The notes beneath the pieces were generated by a model. That model was not told the DNA's origin. It saw only the letters and a list, made by a program, of their open reading frames with translations, and ran no database searches. A stretch of DNA of 64,000 bases from Planctomycetaceae bacterium (lineage in GTDB: Bacteria > Planctomycetota > Planctomycetia > Planctomycetales > Planctomycetaceae), in contig JAWKUA010000002.1 in assembly GCA_041398785.1 (NCBI GenBank), positions 434,001 to 498,000 on the forward strand, given 5' to 3'. Below, in pieces: positions 1 through 8,706 of this stretch. Made by a program: the position numbers and the translations under genes. Every line of letters starts with the position of its first letter. Position 1 is the stretch's first letter.

Positions 1-446
1 TCGTCATCCAGAACTTCGATAATTTCATCGTCGTCGACCGGCGTCCGGCCGGCAGCGGATCCCTCAGTTTCGTCAATCAGCACAACGCGGCGCGGCGCGT
101 CCGCATCCTGTACTGCCGGCGAATCGGCTGAGACCACCGGCTTCCTGGACTCAATCTTTGCGTTGGGGTGAAACAGAAACTCAACGTCACCGATCGAAAG
201 CTTGTCGCCGCCGGTCAGGAGTGCTTCCTGAGTCACGCGTTTTCCGTTCAGCCAGACGCCGTTCATACTGCCCAGGTCGCGAACGAAGTAGCGGTCGTCC
301 GCCTGCACCAGACAGCAGTGCTTGCGGGAAATCTTCTGGCTGTGAGTAATCACCGCGTCGCAATCGGCGCTGCGGCCGACCAGCACCACCGCGCGATCGA
401 CGGGGATCAGCTTGCCCTTACCGGTTGGCTGCAGAACGGCCACCAT
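1..446 (-). CDS. FHA domain protein (3' part cut by window edge)
   Basis: The N-terminal ~100 residues form a forkhead-associated domain, a phosphothreonine-peptide binding module. The FHA hallmarks are all visible: VGRS near the start, then ISRKH, then DLGSMNGVWLNG. This indicates a signalling or scaffold role downstream of a Ser/Thr kinase, which planctomycetes carry in number; the partner cannot be told from here. After the FHA domain an acidic, low-complexity linker (runs of Asp/Glu and Pro/Val) continues to the window edge, so the C-terminal part is unseen. The start at the ATG ending at 446 is the first in frame before the FHA fold and has a weak purine-rich stretch upstream. It is divergent from rarA with about 185 bp between them. 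Confidence 0.85.
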   Translation of the reverse strand, partial: MVAVLQPTGKGKLIPVDRAVVLVGRSADCDAVITHSQKISRKHCCLVQADDRYFVRDLGSMNGVWLNGKRVTQEALLTGGDKLSIGDVEFLFHPNAKIESRKPVVSADSPAVQDADAPRRVVLIDETEGSAAGRTPVDDDEIIEVLDD

Positions 447-631
447 TTTCGTTATTCTTTCGATTTGTCAGGGCAAGCTGGCGCAACACATAAGCGACGG
501 TCCGGCGATCTTCCCGCGGCCCGCTGGTCGGTCGCGGGCTGAATCAATGACCGGGAACCATTCAGTATTCATTCGCATCTGCATTGAATCATCGGATTTC
601 CGGCGATTCCACGAGAAGTTCTCTCAAGAAA

Positions 632-1954
632 ATGAGTCTGTTCGCCGCAACTGAAGAACAAAATCGTCAAAGTGCGCGCCCCCTGGCGGCACGGATGAGG
701 CCACAGACGCTGGACGAATTCGTCGGCCAGCGCCACATGCTGGAATCCGGCCGGCTGCTGCGAAGAATGCTGGACGCCGACCGGCTGGGATCACTGATTT
801 TCTTTGGTCCGCCCGGTACCGGAAAAACGTCGCTGGCTGAGCTGATCGCCAAACACACGCGACGCCGCTTTCGCCGACTGAACGCCACCATGGCCGGCGT
901 TAAGGAAGTTCGCGAAATCCTGAGCGAAGCCGAACGCGAGCTATCCGTAAACGGCAGGCAGTCTGTGGTTTTCATCGACGAACTGCATCGGTTCAGCCGT
1001 TCTCAACAGGACATCCTGCTGCCTGACGTCGAAAGCGGCACGATCTCGCTGATCGGAGCAACCACGGCAAACCCGTTTTTCTCGCTGGTGGCGCCGCTGC
1101 TCAGCCGAAGCCAGATCTTCGAATTTCAGGAACTCCGGAAGGAAGATCTGCTGGATCTGATGGAACGGGCACTCCGCAATACGGAGCGGGGACTGGGATC
1201 TCTGAACGTCACGGTTTCCGACGACGCCATGCAGTTCATCGCGGAACTCAGCGACGGCGACGCCCGGCGGGCACTTTCAGCTCTGGAAATCGCTGTGCTG
1301 TCGGTTGCAGAAACCACAAGACACGTCGACACCGACGTCGCTCGCGAATCCATGCAGAAACGAGTCGTACGATTTGATCCCACCGGAGACGATCACTACG
1401 ACGTGGCCAGTGCGTTCATCAAGAGCATCCGCGGCAGCGATCCCCAGGCAGCGCTTTACTGGCTGGCTCGCCAACTGGAATCCGGCGAAGACCCGCGGTT
1501 CATCGGTCGCCGGCTGGTAATTGCGGCGTCGGAAGATATCGGAAACGCCGACCCGCAGGCGCTGCTGATTGCGACCGCCGCTTTTCGCGCGACGGAAACC
1601 ATTGGAATGCCTGAGTGCCGGATCAATCTTTCTCAGGCAACGACGTATCTGGCATGTGCTCCGAAATCAAACGCGGCCTACACCGCCATCGATGCGGCCC
1701 TGGAAGATGTCCGCAATCACAGCATTCTGCCGGTGCCAATGCATCTCCGCGACGGACATTACCAGGGTTCCGCCAGACTCGGCCACGGCCAGGGGTATCA
1801 GTATCCTCACAACGAAGCGGATGGCTGGATCGCGCAGGACTATCTTGGCGTCGAAAAGGAATACTACGTGCCCACGGACCGCGGACACGAAGCGGTCTTC
1901 CGCAAAAGGCTGGACGAATTGAAGCAGCGCCGCGAACAGCACGGATCGACGTAA
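632..1954 (+). CDS. rarA: Replication-associated recombination protein A (RarA/MgsA AAA+ ATPase)
   Basis: A 440-residue AAA+ ATPase of the RarA/MgsA/WRNIP1 family, which acts at stalled replication forks. Walker A GPPGTGKT lies at residues 59-66 and Walker B VVFIDELHRF at about 112-121 (Asp116), followed by the family-typical FSRSQQD. IGATTANPFF is the sensor 1 region. The C-terminal half carries the tetramerisation region seen in RarA, including AASEDIGNADP and the YQYPHN segment near the end. The start at 632 (MSLFAA) is preferred over an in-frame ATG at 584 because RarA proteins begin about 20 residues before RPxTLDEFVGQ. Length fits the family. It appears to be a single-gene unit. Confidence 0.95.
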   Translation: MSLFAATEEQNRQSARPLAARMRPQTLDEFVGQRHMLESGRLLRRMLDADRLGSLIFFGPPGTGKTSLAELIAKHTRRRFRRLNATMAGVKEVREILSEAERELSVNGRQSVVFIDELHRFSRSQQDILLPDVESGTISLIGATTANPFFSLVAPLLSRSQIFEFQELRKEDLLDLMERALRNTERGLGSLNVTVSDDAMQFIAELSDGDARRALSALEIAVLSVAETTRHVDTDVARESMQKRVVRFDPTGDDHYDVASAFIKSIRGSDPQAALYWLARQLESGEDPRFIGRRLVIAASEDIGNADPQALLIATAAFRATETIGMPECRINLSQATTYLACAPKSNAAYTAIDAALEDVRNHSILPVPMHLRDGHYQGSARLGHGQGYQYPHNEADGWIAQDYLGVEKEYYVPTDRGHEAVFRKRLDELKQRREQHGST

Positions 1955-2249
1955 CGCCAATCTGCTGCCATCCGGTAGCGCCGATGGAAGTGCACAGCGG
2001 TCCGATTCTCAACGTCGCGGATTTCGGCCGTGACGAGCTGACGCAACGTGCAACGACACCGTTTCTTCTGTCAACCGCAGATCGCCGCTGCCGGGAGGAT
2101 TCCGGAGACTAGCCGGCTCGGGTAGTGATGCGACTCGCCAATCAGGTGTTCGAATGCTACGGTATTCAGTGTTCTCGCTATGGAGTTCGGCCGGGGCGTC
2201 TGCTTCGCGGAAACCGACGGACCCGGAATCTCGTTTCAAGGAGGAACTG

Positions 2250-2480
2250 ATGCGAGTCAAGAGCAAACCCAAGGCGGACCCGCCGCGTCGCGCGACGTTG
2301 CTGCAGGAGCTATCGCGTGCGATTGCGTCGGACGTCGACTGCGAAGTGACACCGTGGACGGTGCGGCTGACGGGAAGAGTGTCGTCGTGGCACGACAAAC
2401 AGGTCGCCAGCGAAGTTGCCAGACGTTTGTTTCCTGAACAGCGGATCGACAACCAGCTTGTCGTGACGGTTCCGAAATAG
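2250..2480 (+). CDS. Small BON-domain-like protein
   Basis: A 76-residue protein. The start is set by a near-perfect ribosome binding site (AAGGAGG) seven bases before the ATG at 2250; an earlier in-frame ATG has no such site. The sequence after residue ~15 matches a compact BON-type fold: an amphipathic helix (LLQELSRAIA), a strand with VRLTGRVSSW, a second helix (DKQVASEVARRL) and a closing strand NQLVVTVP. BON domains are thought to bind membranes or ligands in the envelope, but there is no signal peptide here, so this copy is probably cytoplasmic. It converges with the minus-strand gene ending at 2501. The domain call is by pattern only. Confidence 0.7.
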   Translation: MRVKSKPKADPPRRATLLQELSRAIASDVDCEVTPWTVRLTGRVSSWHDKQVASEVARRLFPEQRIDNQLVVTVPK

Positions 2481-2500
2481 CGAACCGCTGTCGACGGAAC

Positions 2501-3391
2501 TTATGCCGCTTTCCGAATCACCGGCTGACTTGCGTACCAGGCCAGCATGCCCGAAATCCTCCCCAGACGCTCGTGCTCCGACCATCGCTTCAGCGCCCGC
2601 CCCGTCAGCGCTGCCAGTGATTTGGGCACCGCCAGACCCAGCGTCCTGCGGAACTCAATTCGCTGCCCGATCGGCTGTTTTTCGAATCCCAGCCCCAGCT
2701 TGAAATGATCGAGTGGCTCCATTCCCTCCAGCAGCGACTGAAAGCCGATCGACACTTCGCTGACGTCGCCGCGTTCCATCGCATGTTTCAGAAACGAATA
2801 CAGCATTGCGTTATTCGGATAGTGCTTCAGCGTGCTGCGATCGGACCGGACGATGCAGATATTCTCGACGGCCCCGATTCGGAATGAAATCAGGTACGAA
2901 GCCAGCATGCCATCATGCCACGCACCCCACGCGGTCGCCGCGGGACACCGGTCGGCGGCCGAGTAGTAGTCGCGCCAGTAGCGTTCAAAGTCGCCGGGAA
3001 TGCTCCGTTGCTGGCGAAGCAGCGTCTCGCGATTGAGCCGCAATCCGTCGTCGGCCAGTTGTGAGAATTCCAGCCGTCCATACTGACACTGTTCCAGACC
3101 ACGCCGCGTCTGATTGCGGGCCTTGCTGGTTTGCGACGCCAGGTCATAGTCCCTGTCACGAACGACCAGACGGTAGCTGGACACGCCTTCGGACACGCGG
3201 CAGCAGTAGCGAGCCGCCAGTCCCCTGCTTCCCAGGACAGTTCCGAAATCCACCGCTGCCGGGTTCAACTGCGTCTCGAATGGAAAGCACGTGTAGACGT
3301 GTGGCTTCACATCGAACCAATGCACTCCCGCGGCTTCATGAACCATGTGGCCGATGCGTTGCAGAAACTCGGCGTAGTGTTGAGCGTCCAT
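2501..3391 (-). CDS. Putative acyltransferase (GNAT/FemAB-like), function unknown
   Basis: A 296-residue soluble protein. The layout resembles N-acyltransferase folds of the GNAT/FemAB/BioF2 type: a middle section of alternating helices and strands with AAATAWGAWHDGMLASYLISFR, and a conserved-looking NNAMLYSFLKHAM segment where such enzymes have the acceptor helix. RNQTRRGLEQ around residue 95 is typical of the group. No substrate can be assigned. The ATG ending at 3391 is chosen over an in-frame ATG at 3454 because the extra 21 codons fall in repeat-like intergenic DNA (PRTNRHGRRR). The gene is divergent from the exported thioredoxin/PDZ gene. An acetyltransferase role is only a fold-level inference. 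Confidence 0.55.
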   Translation of the reverse strand: MDAQHYAEFLQRIGHMVHEAAGVHWFDVKPHVYTCFPFETQLNPAAVDFGTVLGSRGLAARYCCRVSEGVSSYRLVVRDRDYDLASQTSKARNQTRRGLEQCQYGRLEFSQLADDGLRLNRETLLRQQRSIPGDFERYWRDYYSAADRCPAATAWGAWHDGMLASYLISFRIGAVENICIVRSDRSTLKHYPNNAMLYSFLKHAMERGDVSEVSIGFQSLLEGMEPLDHFKLGLGFEKQPIGQRIEFRRTLGLAVPKSLAALTGRALKRWSEHERLGRISGMLAWYASQPVIRKAA

Positions 3392-3430
3392 GCGTCTTCG
3401 TCCGTGCCTGTTCGTCCGTGGTCTCTGAAG
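3386..3430. repeat. Possible dispersed ACGGACGAAC-type intergenic repeat
   Basis: On the minus strand this stretch reads CCACGGACGAACAGGCACGG followed by ACGAAG, a near-tandem of the ACGGACGA unit. From general knowledge, similar strings recur between genes in many planctomycete and other environmental genomes. Only one copy is in the window, so dispersal is not shown here. It lies just upstream of the chosen start of the acyltransferase-like gene. Confidence 0.35.
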
Positions 3431-3615
3431 CGAATTCAGGCGGAAATCTGACACATCCCGGTTCGCAGGGCCAGAGGGATTGCACGCTTCGGCAGATACT
3501 GCCGATTCCGGCGGCAGCGCGACAAATTGCCGGCGCGGGTTGTACTCGCGTAGATCATCTCTGACAATTTCTCACCATGATCTGCTTTCCCGATCCTTTA
3601 TTCGGAGCCAGCCTG

Positions 3616-4956
3616 ATGTCTCGAAATTCGCTGCTTTTCTATGCATTCGCATTCCTGATCGCCGCCGCCTTCTCCGCTGAAGGTCGGGCTCAGACGCGAG
3701 AGGAGAAGGTTCGCGAAGATCGCCGCCGAGTCGAAGCGGACGGATTCTGGATCTACAACGACCTGCCCAAAGCGTTCGCCGAAGCGGAACGCACGGGCAA
3801 GCCGATCGTCGTCGGCCTGCGCTGCATTCCGTGCGAAGAATGCGTCAAGCTTGATGACGAACTGGTCGACACCGACCCGGCCATTCGTCCGCTGCTGGAA
3901 CAGTTCGTCTGTGTGCGAGTCGTCGCGACCAACGGTCTGGACCTGTCGCTGTTTCAGTACGACACGGACCAGTCCTTCGCGATGTTCATGCTGAACGCCG
4001 ACCGCACGATCTATGGCCGCTTCGGGACACGGTCGCATCGCACCGAATGGCTCGGCGATGTGTCGCTGAAGGGACTCGCCGTCGCTCTGGAGAAAGCTCT
4101 GGAACTGCACAGGAACTACCCGACCAACAAACAGGCTCTGGCGGGCAAGACCGGTCAGCCGCTGGAATTTGCCAGCCCGGAACTCTTCCCGTCTCTCAAG
4201 GACAAGTTCACGGACTCTCTCAACTACGAAGGCGAAGTCGTCAAGAGCTGCATTCACTGCCACCAGATCGGCGACGCCCGGCGGGACTTCTATCGCCAGA
4301 AGGGTCAGCCGATTCCCGAGAAGCTGCTGTATTCGTACCCGCATCCAAAAGTCGTGGGCCTGACGATGGATCCGCAAAAGGCAGCGACAGTCAAGGCCGT
4401 TGAACCTGGTTCCGCCGCCGACGACGCCGGAATCAAGGCAGGGGATGAAATTACGTCGCTGGCCGGCCAACCGCTGATCTCCGTCGCCGACGTCCAGTGG
4501 GTGCTGCACAATACTGATCCGTCCGGCGGACAGATCGCCGCATCAATTCTTCGCGAGAGCGAGTCAATTGACGTGGTCCTGAATCTGGAAGACGGCTGGC
4601 GACGAGCAGACGATATTTCCTGGCGAGTCTCGTCGTGGGGCCTGCGACGCATGTCGACCGGTGGCCTGAAACTTGCCGAGCTTCCGGCAAACGAACGCCG
4701 TCAATTGAAGATTGCCGACGATCACATGGCACTGAAGGTTGAGCACGTCGGTCAGTATGGTGCTCACGCCGCGGCGAAAAATGCCGGCTTTGAAAAGGGC
4801 GACGTCATCGTTCAGTTCGACGGCCACCGCGACCTGTTGCGAGACGGCGACGTGCTGGCTTATGGCGTGACGCAACGCAAACCGGGAGACAAAGTGCCCG
4901 TGACCGTCCTGCGAAACGGCAGCGAGAAAACACTGCAACTGCCAATGCAGGAATAA
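3616..4956 (+). CDS. Exported thioredoxin-like / CxxCH / double-PDZ protein
   Basis: A 446-residue exported protein. Residues 1-26 form a Sec signal peptide ending at GRAQ. Residues ~45-165 look like a thioredoxin-like domain (KPIVVGLRC, then CIPCEEC at 70-76, then a central FMLNADRTIYGRFG), but the site is CxxCxxC rather than CxxC plus cis-Pro. A CxxCH heme-binding motif (CIHCH) is at 212-216. Two PDZ domains follow, about 250-340 (AVEPGSAADDAGIKAGDEI) and 370-440 (AAAKNAGFEKGDVI). This suggests periplasmic redox sensing or delivery with peptide binding; the substrate is unknown. ATG 3616 is preferred over 3577 because GGAG lies nine bases upstream and the leader follows directly. It is convergent with the next gene. 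Confidence 0.75.
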   Translation: MSRNSLLFYAFAFLIAAAFSAEGRAQTREEKVREDRRRVEADGFWIYNDLPKAFAEAERTGKPIVVGLRCIPCEECVKLDDELVDTDPAIRPLLEQFVCVRVVATNGLDLSLFQYDTDQSFAMFMLNADRTIYGRFGTRSHRTEWLGDVSLKGLAVALEKALELHRNYPTNKQALAGKTGQPLEFASPELFPSLKDKFTDSLNYEGEVVKSCIHCHQIGDARRDFYRQKGQPIPEKLLYSYPHPKVVGLTMDPQKAATVKAVEPGSAADDAGIKAGDEITSLAGQPLISVADVQWVLHNTDPSGGQIAASILRESESIDVVLNLEDGWRRADDISWRVSSWGLRRMSTGGLKLAELPANERRQLKIADDHMALKVEHVGQYGAHAAAKNAGFEKGDVIVQFDGHRDLLRDGDVLAYGVTQRKPGDKVPVTVLRNGSEKTLQLPMQE

Positions 4957-4997
4957 AAGACAGCGTAGCCGTGGCCGCACCGGAGTCGCAGTTGCCG

Positions 4998-5183
4998 TTA
5001 CTGGTCATCGTCGGTGTCTGCCGCGGGCGAAGCCACTCTCGCACGCCCAAGCTCACGAGACAACTCGCTGAGTTCCGCACAGATTTCCAGTCTCCGCGTC
5101 ACGGCTTCGCGCGACATGTCCGTGCTGATTCCACGACTGAGCCGCTTTGCTTCCTCTGGATCAATTGGTGTTTCGGTCGACAT
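4998..5183 (-). CDS. Small acidic protein paired with nucleotidyltransferase
   Basis: A 61-residue, highly charged, probably helical protein (RLEICAELSELSRELGRARV), ending in an Asp-rich tail. No family is recognised. Its start overlaps the last 23 bases of the upstream nucleotidyltransferase gene, so the two are almost certainly co-transcribed and translationally coupled. The overlap and small size recall two-gene nucleotidyltransferase modules, including toxin-antitoxin types, but this protein is not a recognisable antitoxin. Convergent with the PDZ gene, 41 bp away. Confidence 0.6.
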   Translation of the reverse strand: MSTETPIDPEEAKRLSRGISTDMSREAVTRRLEICAELSELSRELGRARVASPAADTDDDQ

Positions 5184-5634
5184 CGAATCCCAGTTCCTCA
5201 AGGTCAGCAAGGTCGCGAAGCCGACCTGCCATGCGTTTCATCTTCGCCAGTCCGTCACGCGAAACAACCCAGACCGTCCGCGAATCCAGCTCCAGTTCTA
5301 TGCGGCTCTCCCAGACGTCGTTCAGAACAGGCGTGATCAGCAACAGGTCCAGCGTCAGGAATTCGGATCCCATCGGCTTCGAGATCCGGAACACCTTCCG
5401 AACGTCTTGTGTTCCTGTCCCAAAAGGAATGATCCCCGCCGGAACCGTGAAACCGATTTCCTGCAGCGCCGTTTCCGCACGGGCCAAATCGTCCTCCTGA
5501 ATGATCACGTCCAAATCACGTGTCGCTCGCGGAAAGCCGTGTATCGCCACGGCGATGCCACCACAGACGGCGTACTTGACGGTGGCGGACTCCAAAGCGT
5601 CAAGGACGGCGAACAGTTCTTTCTTGAGATTCAT
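5161..5634 (-). CDS. Nucleotidyltransferase (MNT/AbiEii-like fold)
   Basis: A 157-residue protein with the core of the pol-beta/MNT nucleotidyltransferase superfamily: CGGIAVAIHGFPRATRDLDVII at about residues 24-45 combines the GG helix-capping motif with the D-x-D metal site (Asp40, Asp42). The family transfers NMP groups to proteins, RNA or small molecules; AbiEii toxins and housekeeping enzymes both have this pattern. The rest is short, as in stand-alone versions. The start at 5634 is a guess; an alternative ATG ending at 5673 has a better upstream GAGAG. It overlaps the small gene downstream and is divergent from glmM. Confidence 0.75.
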   Translation of the reverse strand: MNLKKELFAVLDALESATVKYAVCGGIAVAIHGFPRATRDLDVIIQEDDLARAETALQEIGFTVPAGIIPFGTGTQDVRKVFRISKPMGSEFLTLDLLLITPVLNDVWESRIELELDSRTVWVVSRDGLAKMKRMAGRLRDLADLEELGFDVDRNTN

Positions 5635-5766
5635 GGCGTGTCTTCGACCATCCTCAATGTCGGCAATTCCCATCGATTCTCTCGCTGCAACAAGCCCGAT
5701 ACACTCCGACTCGACTTCACCGGCACACGGCATCACGGACAAACCTTTCACAGCGCGGAGAACCGA

Positions 5767-7134
5767 ATGGCGACGCGGATACTAAGTATTTCCGGACTGC
5801 GAGGCATCATCGGCGACGGACTGGACCCGCTGTACGCTGCCGAATTCGCGGCCGCCATGGGCACCATGTTCAGCGGAGGAAAAGTCGTCGTCGCGCGAGA
5901 CGGACGATCCACCGGACCCATGATCTATCACGCAGTCGTCTCCGGATTACTGGCGACCGGCTGTGAAGTCGTCGACGCGGGAATCTGCACGACTCCGACC
6001 TGCGGTGTTCTGGTCAGGCATTTGGACGCCGCCGGCGGAATTCAAATTACGGCCAGCCACAATCCCATTGAATGGAACGGACTGAAGCCGTTTGCTCCCG
6101 ATGGCAGCGTCTTCAATCGTGACCTGGGACAGCAACTGATACAGGTTCTGGAGGCGGTTCCCGAAGACGGTTCCGGCGGAATTCAGTGGAAGGACTGGTC
6201 CGGCATCGGGTCGGTGACTTCGCTGGAAGATCCGGCCGGGCCGCATCTTGACAAGGTGCTGTCACTCGTCGATGCGGACGCGATTCGCCGACGACGGTTC
6301 AAAGTGGTGCTCGATTGCAATCACGGCAGCGGAGCCACCTGCGGGCCGCGCCTGCTGAAGGAACTCGGATGCGAAGTGACGGTGCTGGGCGGCACGCCGG
6401 ACGGAAAGTTCGAACACATTCCGGAACCCGTGGAAAAAAATCTCGGGGATCTTTGCGCTGCCGTCAGCAGCCATCGCGCCGACGCGGGCTTCGCTCAGGA
6501 TCCCGATGCCGATCGGCTGGCCATCGTCGACAACACGGGCCGGTTTATCGGTGAAGAACTGACTCTGGCACTTGCCGCGGACTACGTTCTGGCCAGGCGC
6601 AAGGGTCCGTTCGTCGTCAATGGTTCGACAAGCCGAATCACAGCCGACATTGCGGAAAAACACGGCTGCCATTTTCACCGTTCGTTCGTGGGGGAAGCTC
6701 ACGTCTGCGCGAAAATGCGAGCCGTTCAGGCCGTGCTCGGCGGCGAAGGCAATGGCGGCGTGATCGAACCGAGAGTCGGCTACGTTCGGGACAGTCTGGT
6801 GTCGATGGCCTACGTGCTGGCCGGACTTGTCGAACGCGGCGACACGCTGGACGCCTGGGCCGATTCGCTGCCGTTTTACACGATCGTCAAGGACAAGCTG
6901 GAATGCCCTCGCGAATCCGTCGCCGCAGCGTGCGACGCGCTGCGGCGGAAGTTCAAAGACGCGGAGGCCCGCGAAGGAGATGGTCTGAGACTGGATTGGG
7001 CGGATCGGTGGGTGCAGGTGCGAGCCAGCAACACGGAACCCATCCTGCGAGTCATCGCGGAAGCTCCGGAAACCGCCGACGCCGAACAATTGTGCCAGCA
7101 GGCGATGGATGTGGTGCAGCAGGCCGTCGGTTGA
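5767..7134 (+). CDS. glmM: Phosphoglucosamine mutase / phosphohexomutase
   Basis: A 455-residue alpha-D-phosphohexomutase. The phosphoserine loop ITASHNP is at 94-100 (Ser97). The metal loop DPDADRLAIVD and the sugar-binding loop GGEGNGGV are intact, and the C-terminal phosphate-binding RASNTEPILRVI is present. The family interconverts hexose-6-P and hexose-1-P; GlmM makes glucosamine-1-P for UDP-GlcNAc and peptidoglycan or LPS precursors. The sequence style (SGLRGIIG start) is closest to bacterial/archaeal GlmM/ManB proteins, so phosphomannomutase activity is possible. The start has GGAG six bases upstream. The longer open frame upstream is antisense to the nucleotidyltransferase and is not coding. 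Confidence 0.9.
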   Translation: MATRILSISGLRGIIGDGLDPLYAAEFAAAMGTMFSGGKVVVARDGRSTGPMIYHAVVSGLLATGCEVVDAGICTTPTCGVLVRHLDAAGGIQITASHNPIEWNGLKPFAPDGSVFNRDLGQQLIQVLEAVPEDGSGGIQWKDWSGIGSVTSLEDPAGPHLDKVLSLVDADAIRRRRFKVVLDCNHGSGATCGPRLLKELGCEVTVLGGTPDGKFEHIPEPVEKNLGDLCAAVSSHRADAGFAQDPDADRLAIVDNTGRFIGEELTLALAADYVLARRKGPFVVNGSTSRITADIAEKHGCHFHRSFVGEAHVCAKMRAVQAVLGGEGNGGVIEPRVGYVRDSLVSMAYVLAGLVERGDTLDAWADSLPFYTIVKDKLECPRESVAAACDALRRKFKDAEAREGDGLRLDWADRWVQVRASNTEPILRVIAEAPETADAEQLCQQAMDVVQQAVG

Positions 7135-7260
7135 CGGATCGTAATTCGCTGGCCATGCGGCTGAACCATTTTTCAGACGGCTTCCAGCGAATTGCATCGC
7201 CCGCGACGTACAACAGGGAAGACCTTCCGCGTCAGTCGCTTTCAGGAACGGAAAATCGCT

Positions 7261-8651
7261 ATGCAACACGCCTACGTCGACCGCTTTGTCAGCCTGCTTG
7301 ATCCCGAAGCGAACACGCTGCTGAACGTTACCGTGGACGATGCCATCGAGCGGCTGGGATCGGGCGATGTCGCGAAGCTGCGTCAGATCGACGGCCAGTT
7401 TGCTCTGGTCCATCGCAACGGACATATCATCCGCATGGCTCGATCGATCGGGCGACCAATGCGATACTTTCTGGCGAAGCAGGTCGCCGGGCCGTGCCTG
7501 ATCGTCGCCGAACGCATCGATGAGATCGCAGGTTGGCTGAAGAACGAAGGGCTCGACGATCAGTTTCATCCGTCGTACACGCGAATGGTCCCGGCTCATC
7601 ACATCGTCGAAATCGCCCTGGTCGGCTGCCCGGATCCCAACCCGACCTACACGCGGTTTTTTGATCCGCAGCCGAATCAACTGCCGTCGGATCTCGACAG
7701 GATCGGTTACGAGTACATCGTTGCGTTGCAAAAGGAACTGTACCTGTGGCTGGACCAGATTCCCGTCAGTGAACCGATCGGCGTCATGTTCAGCGGCGGC
7801 ATCGACAGCGGAGCCGTCTTCTGTGCCACATACGACTGCCTGCGCAAGCGAGGTGAATCGCCCGCGCGACTAAAGGCGTTCACGCTTTCGATCGACGAAT
7901 CCGGCCGCGATGCCGAACAGGCTCACCGGTTTCTCAGCGATCTGGATCTCAGTCTGTTCCTTGAAGTTGTCGATGTTCCGGCGACCGCCGTTGACTATCG
8001 CGAAGCCGTCCGGCTGATCGAAGACTACAAACCGCTGGACGTTCAGGCAGCCGCGATGGGGCTGGCTCTGTGCCGCGAAATCCGCAACCGATATCCCGAC
8101 TGGAAGTACCTGCTCGATGGCGACGGTGGCGACGAAAACCTGAAGGATTATCCCATCGAAGAAAACAGTGAACTGACAATCCGCAGCGTTCTCAATAACC
8201 AGATGCTGTACCACGAAGGCTGGGGAGTCCACGCCGTGAAACATTCTCTGACGTACAGCGGCTTCAGAGCCGTGAATCTGACGTACAGCGCGGTGCCGAA
8301 CAGAGCCGCGGGCACGTTCGCCGTGTCGCGGGCACCGGCTCGAAAATTCGGTTTCCGACGGCTTGGCAGCCCGTTCGCCGTTCGACAAACGTCATCGAAG
8401 TCGCAGAGGGCATCCACGAGCGTTCATCGACCTGACCGACTGGCAGCACGACAAACTGTCCTGCACATCGCCTAAAGGGCGAAATCTAAAGCGTCCGCCG
8501 CGGCATCGAACAACTCACGGGCCTGACGATGCCCGTCTACGAAAAACGCCGCTTCCAGCACGGAGCGACTGTGGACGAAAAGTTCGCCACACTGTTCCCA
8601 CCGGACGAAAGCAGCTACCGCGAAGCGTTTTCTGAATTGTTTACGTGGTAG
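7261..8651 (+). pseudogene. Asparagine-synthase-like gene, broken by several frameshifts at the 3' end
   Basis: The first ~340 codons encode an asparagine-synthase-type protein: a degenerate glutaminase-like N-terminus without the catalytic Cys2, the ATP-pyrophosphatase loop FSGGIDSG (178-184), and LLDGDGGDENLKDYP. The intact frame then runs to a stop at 8475 with unrelated-looking residues. Family-like C-terminal segments sit in other frames: NVIEVAEGI near 8390, FIDLTDWQHDKL near 8430, and IEQLTGLTMPVYEKRRFQHG through EAFSELFTW ending at 8651. At least three small indels are needed to join them, and the first loss is probably around 8290, beside a 13-base direct repeat (CTGACGTACAGCG at 8248 and 8278). 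Recent decay or assembly error would both explain this. It follows glmM by 126 bp. Confidence 0.8.
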
Positions 8652-8706
8652 AGAACACATCTCGTGTACGTTTCGAGATGCATCGCAGTCGGATGGCCGG
8701 CTCGCA

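Noticed and set aside
5014..5766. In-frame extension upstream of glmM
   Set aside because: It runs antisense through the nucleotidyltransferase gene and lacks glmM-like residues; the start at 5767 has a GGAG site and the family N-terminus.
6262..7731. Long open frame on the minus strand opposite glmM
   Set aside because: It has no family resemblance and mirrors the high-GC codon pattern of glmM, which has intact active-site motifs. Similar antisense frames opposite tex (43995-45128), the LamG cytochrome (48902-50224) and the PPC gene (60247-61473) were rejected for the same reason.
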